Shown here piece by piece: positions 5,331-8,531 of a stretch of 8,531 nt of DNA; position 1 is the first letter of the stretch; the number at the start of each line of letters is the position of its first letter. A model generated the notes under the pieces. It was not told the DNA's origin, searched no databases, and worked only from the letters and a program-made list of their open reading frames with translations. Source of the DNA: Dehalococcoidia bacterium (GTDB taxonomy: Bacteria; Chloroflexota; Dehalococcoidia; GIF9; AB-539-J10); NCBI GenBank assembly GCA_023129815.1, contig JAGMBH010000025.1:1-8531 (forward strand), given 5' to 3'. Both the position numbers and the translations under genes were made by a program.

Positions 5331-5889
5331 CGAGGTGCTGAAGATATTCAAAATGGCCGGGGCGATAAAGGAGGGTCATTTCCTCCTTGCCTCTGGATTG
5401 CATTCACCCATGTATTGGGAGAAGTTTCGTATCTTGCAATATCCGCACTATACTGAGAAGCTGTGCCATCTTATGGCGCAACATTTCAAAGACCAAAGAG
5501 TAGAACTGGTTGCCGGACCAACCACCGGAGGCATTATCATTGCTTTCGAAACTGCTCGGCAACTAGGAGTGCGGAGCATTTTTGCCGAAAAAGAAGGAGA
5601 CACAAGGGTCTTTCGCCGTGACTTTACTATCACCCTCGGTGAGAGGGTCCTTATTGTGGACGACATCCTGACCACAGGTGGCTCGATTAAGGAGACAATA
5701 AGCGCTGTTAGAAAACTTGGTGGCATCGTCATTGGTATCGGAGTGCTTGTCGACCGGAGCACAGAAAAGGTAGACTTTGGTGTGCCCCTTTTTAGCTGTC
5801 TCCGCTCTCCTACCACAGTTTATCCCGCTGAAGAATGCCCTCTCTGTGCTGCTAATATCCCTTTAATTAAGCCGGGCGCCCTAAAATAA
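5323..5889 (+). CDS. pyrE: Orotate phosphoribosyltransferase, Thermus-type
   Basis: PyrE joins orotate and PRPP to make orotidine 5'-monophosphate, the fifth step of de novo pyrimidine synthesis, in the cytoplasm. With the TTG start at 5323 (GGGAGG five bases before) the protein has 188 residues. Motifs are the N-terminal helix with GAIKEGHFLLASGLHSPMYWEK (13-34), LVAGPTTGGIIIA (62-74), FAEKEGD (87-93), and the PRPP loop RVLIVDDILTTGGS (108-121) with its two Asp residues. The tail YPAEECPLCAANIPLIKPG (167-185), with a CPLC motif, is characteristic of the Thermus-family PyrE subgroup. The start codon overlaps the signal peptidase stop by eight bases, so translation is probably coupled. No canonical terminator follows; the inverted repeat at 5911 is the first structured element downstream. 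Confidence 0.95.
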   Translation: MSDEVLKIFKMAGAIKEGHFLLASGLHSPMYWEKFRILQYPHYTEKLCHLMAQHFKDQRVELVAGPTTGGIIIAFETARQLGVRSIFAEKEGDTRVFRRDFTITLGERVLIVDDILTTGGSIKETISAVRKLGGIVIGIGVLVDRSTEKVDFGVPLFSCLRSPTTVYPAEECPLCAANIPLIKPGALK

Positions 5890-5910
5890 TGGATTGTTTG
5901 GCATTTCTCC

Positions 5911-6001
5911 CTGTCATTCTGAGCGTAGCGAAGAATCTCATAGCGCTCAGGACAGGCTCCGCGAAGAATCTAGAGACCCCTTCCCTTATTCAGGGTGACA
6001 G
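5911..6001. repeat. Dispersed palindromic repeat, copy 2 (opposite orientation to copy 1)
   Basis: The element begins CTGTCATTCTGAGCG and ends CAGGGTGACAG, giving inverted ends. Its first 60 bases (5911-5970) are the reverse complement of 3726-3785 with seven mismatches and no gaps. The remaining part (5971-6001) has diverged from the corresponding end of copy 1. It fills most of the gap between pyrE and the tRNA promoter and encodes nothing. Confidence 0.75.
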
Positions 6002-6025
6002 TAAAAACCTACAAACCTAGCTTGC

Positions 6026-6054
6026 TTGACAGCGAAGGGAAGAAAACTTAGAAT
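6026..6054 (+). promoter_or_regulatory. Strong promoter of the five-tRNA cluster
   Basis: A perfect TTGACA (6026-6031), a 17-base spacer and TAGAAT (6049-6054) lie 10 bases before the first tRNA. This is a near-consensus housekeeping promoter, and the five tandem tRNAs downstream have no other visible promoter. Confidence 0.88.
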
Positions 6055-6064
6055 ATTTGAGCCG

Positions 6065-6137
<73 letters not shown>

Positions 6138-6146
6138 CTTTGAAAT

Positions 6147-6221
6147 GCGGAAGTAGTTCAGCGGTAGAATGCTTCCTTGCCAAGGAAGAGGTCGCGAGTT
6201 CGAATCTCGTCTTCCGCTCCA
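6147..6221 (+). tRNA. tRNA-Gly (anticodon GCC), CCA encoded
   Basis: Cloverleaf with acceptor GCGGAAG/CTTCCGC, anticodon stem CTTCC/GGAAG around TTGCCAA (anticodon GCC), and T arm GCGAG-TTCGAAT-CTCGT. Discriminator T is followed by an encoded CCA at 6219-6221. It starts nine bases after tRNA-Phe. Confidence 0.97.
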
Positions 6222-6239
6222 TTTGAAAGGGGTAAACGC

Positions 6240-6324
6240 GCCGAAGTGGCGGAATGGTAGACGCGGCAGTCTCAAAAACTGTTGGGAGGCAACTCCCGTG
6301 TCGGTTCGAATCCGACCTTCGGCA
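6240..6324 (+). tRNA. tRNA-Leu (anticodon CAA)
   Basis: 85-base type II tRNA. The acceptor GCCGAAG pairs with CTTCGGC, the anticodon stem GCAGT/ACTGT holds the loop CTCAAAA (anticodon CAA, codon TTG), and the long variable arm contains GGGAG/CTCCC. The T arm is GTCGG-TTCGAAT-CCGAC, with discriminator A. CCA is not encoded. Confidence 0.97.
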
Positions 6325-6383
6325 GTATGAATAGAAAATTTAAACGGGTTCCCGCGAAAATCGAAGATTTTTGTGGTTGTTAG

Positions 6384-6454
6384 TGCCGAGTTGTGTAGTG
6401 GTAGCACGAAGGACTTTGGATCCTTAAGCCCTGGTTCGAATCCAGGCTCGGCAG
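6384..6454 (+). tRNA. tRNA-Gln (anticodon TTG)
   Basis: 71-base cloverleaf. The acceptor TGCCGAG pairs with CTCGGCA, the anticodon stem AAGGA/TCCTT holds the loop CTTTGGA (anticodon TTG), and the T arm is CCTGG-TTCGAAT-CCAGG, with discriminator G. CCA is not encoded. The 59-base spacer before it is the longest in the cluster. Confidence 0.96.
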
Positions 6455-6460
6455 CTTTGT

Positions 6461-6535
6461 TCCCTGGTAGCTCAATGGTAGAGCAGGCGGCTGTTAACTG
6501 CAAGGTTGTAGGTTCGAATCCTACCCGGGGAGCCA
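6461..6535 (+). tRNA. tRNA-Asn (anticodon GTT), CCA encoded
   Basis: Acceptor TCCCTGG pairs with CCGGGGA, the D stem is GCTC/GAGC, the anticodon loop is CTGTTAA (anticodon GTT), and the T arm is GTAGG-TTCGAAT-CCTAC. Discriminator G is followed by an encoded CCA at 6533-6535. The anticodon stem GGCGG/CTGCA has a G-A mismatch at the outer pair and one G-T pair, slightly weaker than its neighbours. It ends 12 bases before the stop of the convergent alcohol dehydrogenase gene. Confidence 0.95.
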
Positions 6536-6547
6536 GCTTCGAATTAA

Positions 6548-7693
6548 CTAGTAGGAATCTCTATAAATCTGGGCTACGGCAGGAGCATCAAGCAAATTAG
6601 GGTGTTTACTAAGCCAAGGAGCCGTCCTCACGGCACAATCTGCCATTTCTTCGATACGCTGAGGTTCGATGCCCAAAGCTCGCAGGTTAAGTTTCATCCC
6701 CACCTTATCCAACCACCCTTCGACTGCAGCTATCCCATCTGTCTCAGCAAAAACATTTCTGCCCAGGGAATTAAACCTCTCTTGCCGTACAGGAAAAGTA
6801 TACCTCATCCAAGCAGGAAGCAGTGCCGCCAGTCCATCACCATGGGCAATGTCATAGTACCCACTTAGAGAAAGCTCAATACCATGAAGAGTCAGATAGC
6901 CGGCACCACTTCCCAGATGTCTAACCGGTGAACAGGCAATGGTACTGGCCCAAGAAAGCTTGGTACGAAACTCAATATCGTCCAGCTTGCTCAGTGCTCT
7001 AGGTAAAGTCTCCACCACCAGCTTCATCACCGTTTCCAAAATTCCATCGGTCAGAGGAGATGCTCTCTCTGTTGTAATATAGCATTCACCTACATGGCAA
7101 AAAATATCCACTCCTCCCTGCACTGTTGGCTTCTGAGGAAGGGTAAGAGTCAGTTCAGGGTCTACAATAGAAACCTTGGAAAAGAAAGCCGTACTAAATA
7201 ACACCCGCTTCTCATGAGTTTCCCAGTTAGTAATCACGGCAGCATTATTGGCTTCAGAGCCGCTGGCAGCCACAGTCGGTACCAGCACAAGAGGTAATAA
7301 AGGTTCCACTACTTCAATATCCTCAGCTCCAATATAATAATCCCAAATTGGTTTACCGCCATTGCTAGCTAATGCCATGCACTTGGCTGTGTCCATAGCG
7401 CTGCCGCCGCCAAGACCAATGATTAAGTCCACTCCCTTTTGGCGAACCAATCTAGCCCCCTCATCCACGGTAGAGGCACGAGGGTTAGACACTACTTTAT
7501 CAAAAATGCAGACCTCCAGCCCATTACTCTCCAAGTCTCGGGTTACCTTATCTAGTAACCCTGTTTGTCGCGCACTGTGGGAACCAGTTACCAGCATAGC
7601 CCGCTTGCCCAATCTTCTCATTTCTGCTCCCAACCTCGCCACACCTCCTGAGCCAAAGATAATCTTAGTGGGTAGATATAAAGTAGTTACCAT
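6548..7693 (-). CDS. Iron-containing alcohol dehydrogenase (YqhD/butanol dehydrogenase type)
   Basis: This 381-residue cytoplasmic enzyme has full family length and would interconvert alcohols and aldehydes or ketones with NAD(P)H. The nucleotide-binding half has IIFGSGGVARLG (11-22), AMLVTGSHS and GLGGGSAMDTAK (93-104), followed by LVPTVAASGSEAN (137-149). The metal ligands fit Asp196 and His200 in GGVDIFCHVGECY, His270 in YLTLHGIELS, and His284 in DIAHGDGLAALLP. The DIFCHVGE wording and the ligand spacing are closest to the YqhD/BDH branch (group III alcohol dehydrogenases). The C-terminus (LLDAPAVAQIYRDSY) is intact. AGGAGGTG (7698-7705) is a strong ribosome-binding site just before the ATG, and an extended -10 lies about 50 bases upstream. 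Physiological substrate and NADH/NADPH preference cannot be read from the sequence. Confidence 0.95.
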   Translation of the reverse strand: MVTTLYLPTKIIFGSGGVARLGAEMRRLGKRAMLVTGSHSARQTGLLDKVTRDLESNGLEVCIFDKVVSNPRASTVDEGARLVRQKGVDLIIGLGGGSAMDTAKCMALASNGGKPIWDYYIGAEDIEVVEPLLPLVLVPTVAASGSEANNAAVITNWETHEKRVLFSTAFFSKVSIVDPELTLTLPQKPTVQGGVDIFCHVGECYITTERASPLTDGILETVMKLVVETLPRALSKLDDIEFRTKLSWASTIACSPVRHLGSGAGYLTLHGIELSLSGYYDIAHGDGLAALLPAWMRYTFPVRQERFNSLGRNVFAETDGIAAVEGWLDKVGMKLNLRALGIEPQRIEEMADCAVRTAPWLSKHPNLLDAPAVAQIYRDSY

Positions 7694-7744
7694 AAGGCAC
7701 CTCCTGAGAAAGTATCAGCTACATAAATAATACTTCGAAAGAGA

Positions 7745-7753
7745 ATTATATCA
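7745..7753 (-). promoter_or_regulatory. Extended -10 promoter of the alcohol dehydrogenase gene
   Basis: On the minus strand, TGATATAAT gives a perfect TATAAT with the TGn extension, 51 bases before the ATG. No good -35 hexamer is present at 16-18 bases, which extended -10 promoters can tolerate. The transcribed leader contains a weak AAGTAT/ATACTT inverted repeat. Confidence 0.6.
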
Positions 7754-7890
7754 TGTTATCCTATACCATCGAGTTTGCGAACGAAATAAGCAGTGGAACC
7801 AAATACAGTGAAGTAGCATCTGCTCCACCCAGTGGAGGTAACCATTACAGTACATGTTCAGCCCGCAGTTGCGCCGCTTGTAGAAGATAG
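7753..7890 (+). CDS. Possible small Cys-rich protein, 45 codons (doubtful)
   Basis: An ATG at 7753 opens a 45-codon frame ending at TAG 7888-7890. It starts MLSYTIEFANE and ends CSARSCAACRR, with four Cys in the last 15 residues or so, after a GTKYSEVASAPPSGGNHYST stretch. I do not recognise it. Upstream only a weak GAAAGAG is seen as a ribosome-binding site. It runs opposite to both neighbours and its start lies on the alcohol dehydrogenase -10 element. The Gly/Pro/Cys pattern looks more protein-like than random, so it could be a real small protein, a decayed gene end or chance. Confidence 0.25.
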   Translation: MLSYTIEFANEISSGTKYSEVASAPPSGGNHYSTCSARSCAACRR

Positions 7891-7929
7891 TTTCCACTTA
7901 GCCGCTAAAACTAGGGGCTGCCACAATGA

Positions 7930-8531
7930 CTAGCGCAACAAGAATAGGCTGATAGCCATCACCAGCATGCCAGCTCCTAGCCCTAGGAGCACAAGATGCT
8001 CCTTGCCATATCGGTGAGCTAGGGGGAGTATTTCATCTAAACTTATGAACACCATTATACCGGCTACAAAAGCCAGCATGCTTGATAGGAGCGCTGGAGT
8101 CAAGAAGGAGTATATAATCCCATAACCAATAAGGGCACCCACAGGCTCAGCTACACCTGATAAGAATGAGTATGTGAAAGCTTTGCGACGATTGCCCGTA
8201 GCATAGAAGATAGGCACCGCTACTGCAATTCCCTCAGGAATGTTATGAATGGCGATAGCCACAGCTATCGTTATTCCAAGGGCAACATTTCCAGTAGCTG
8301 CAGCGCAGAAGGTAGCCAGCCCTTCTGGAAAGTTATGAATAGCAATACCAAGCGCAATAAGAACGCCAGACCTCATAAGGGATGACTTTGATGGAGTTGT
8401 AAGTTGTGGAGGCAAGCCCGAAATCTCCCGCTGCCCTAGTTCATCGATATTTTGAGGAGCTTTTTCTACACGCTCCTCTTTATACTCATGGGGGACAAAT
8501 GTATCTATTAGCGCAATGAAGCCGATGCCAA
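7930..8531 (-). CDS. ZIP-family metal (zinc) transporter, N-terminus outside window
   Basis: The minus-strand frame is open from the window edge, giving 200 visible residues; an internal TTG at 8413-8415 is not the start. The visible part begins GIGFIALIDTFVPHEYKEERV, the end of an N-terminal membrane segment, then a hydrophilic loop (about 20-50). Next come the two metal-binding helices, ALGIAIHNFPEGLATF and AIAIHNIPEGIAVAVPIF, with the HNxPEG motifs that mark ZIP transporters of the ZupT/GufA type. Then follow SGVAEPVGALIGYG, LAFVAGIMVFISLDEILPLAHRYG and the final helix GAGMLVMAISLFLLR. It would move Zn2+ or other divalent cations into the cytoplasm. The loop has few His residues, unlike many relatives. 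A 236-base gap separates it from the alcohol dehydrogenase start downstream, and no canonical terminator is seen in it. Confidence 0.93.
   Translation of the reverse strand, partial: GIGFIALIDTFVPHEYKEERVEKAPQNIDELGQREISGLPPQLTTPSKSSLMRSGVLIALGIAIHNFPEGLATFCAAATGNVALGITIAVAIAIHNIPEGIAVAVPIFYATGNRRKAFTYSFLSGVAEPVGALIGYGIIYSFLTPALLSSMLAFVAGIMVFISLDEILPLAHRYGKEHLVLLGLGAGMLVMAISLFLLR

Noticed and set aside
5448..5816. Minus-strand 122-codon frame inside pyrE
   Set aside because: Antisense shadow of a gene with intact PyrE motifs; Ser/Thr/Pro-rich composition typical of a complementary-strand reading.
7823..7837. CTCCAC/GTGGAG hairpin between the dehydrogenase and ZIP genes as a terminator
   Set aside because: Six-pair stem with a three-base loop but no U-rich tract on either strand, so not a rho-independent terminator; it may lie inside the possible small ORF.

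Overview
This window looks like an ordinary chromosomal stretch of a bacterium. Several features fit Chloroflexota, perhaps a Dehalococcoidia-like lineage: a Thermus-type orotate phosphoribosyltransferase with a C-terminal CPLC motif, a DUF541/SIMPL lipoprotein, a VTT-domain membrane protein of the type common in that phylum, and dispersed inverted repeats beginning TGTCATTCTGAGCG. The taxonomic call is an inference from gene style only. Bacterial -35/-10 promoters and Shine-Dalgarno sites are visible, including TTGACA-N17-TAGAAT before a tRNA cluster.

Layout. 1-536 (-) is the 5' part of a VTT/DedA-like membrane protein, cut by the window edge. A divergent gap (537-772) leads to a plus-strand pair: an unrecognised small putative lipoprotein (773-1279) and a compact metallo-beta-lactamase-fold hydrolase (1317-1958). 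That gene meets, tail to tail with 1 bp between, a minus-strand pair: a YggS/PLPBP pyridoxal-phosphate protein (1960-2646) and a membrane-anchored coiled-coil protein with a transglutaminase-like Cys-His-Asp domain (2701-3324). Next come tRNA-Lys(CTT) on the minus strand, a dispersed repeat, a terminator, and a minus-strand SIMPL lipoprotein (3893-4651).

Divergent from the SIMPL gene is a translationally overlapping pair: a type I signal peptidase (4737-5330) and pyrE (5323-5889). A second copy of the dispersed repeat follows in the opposite orientation. A strong promoter then drives five plus-strand tRNA genes (Phe, Gly, Leu, Gln, Asn). Two minus-strand genes close the window: an iron-containing alcohol dehydrogenase of the YqhD/butanol dehydrogenase type (6548-7693) and the C-terminal part of a ZIP-family metal transporter (7930-8531).

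Most genes are housekeeping or small accessory functions and do not form one pathway. No phage, IS transposase, CRISPR array or recognisable defence system is visible. The best lead is the signal peptidase: the position of its catalytic serine (the Ser of the SMxP motif) reads Cys (CMLP), while the general-base Lys and the GDNRxxSxDSRxWG box are intact. It also seems to be translated from a very short leader with no Shine-Dalgarno site. Secondary points are a strict Tyr/Leu heptad repeat in the transglutaminase-like protein, a lipoprotein whose signal peptide extends upstream of any conventional start codon, the oppositely oriented repeat pair, and a Cys-rich 45-codon ORF in the alcohol dehydrogenase promoter region.
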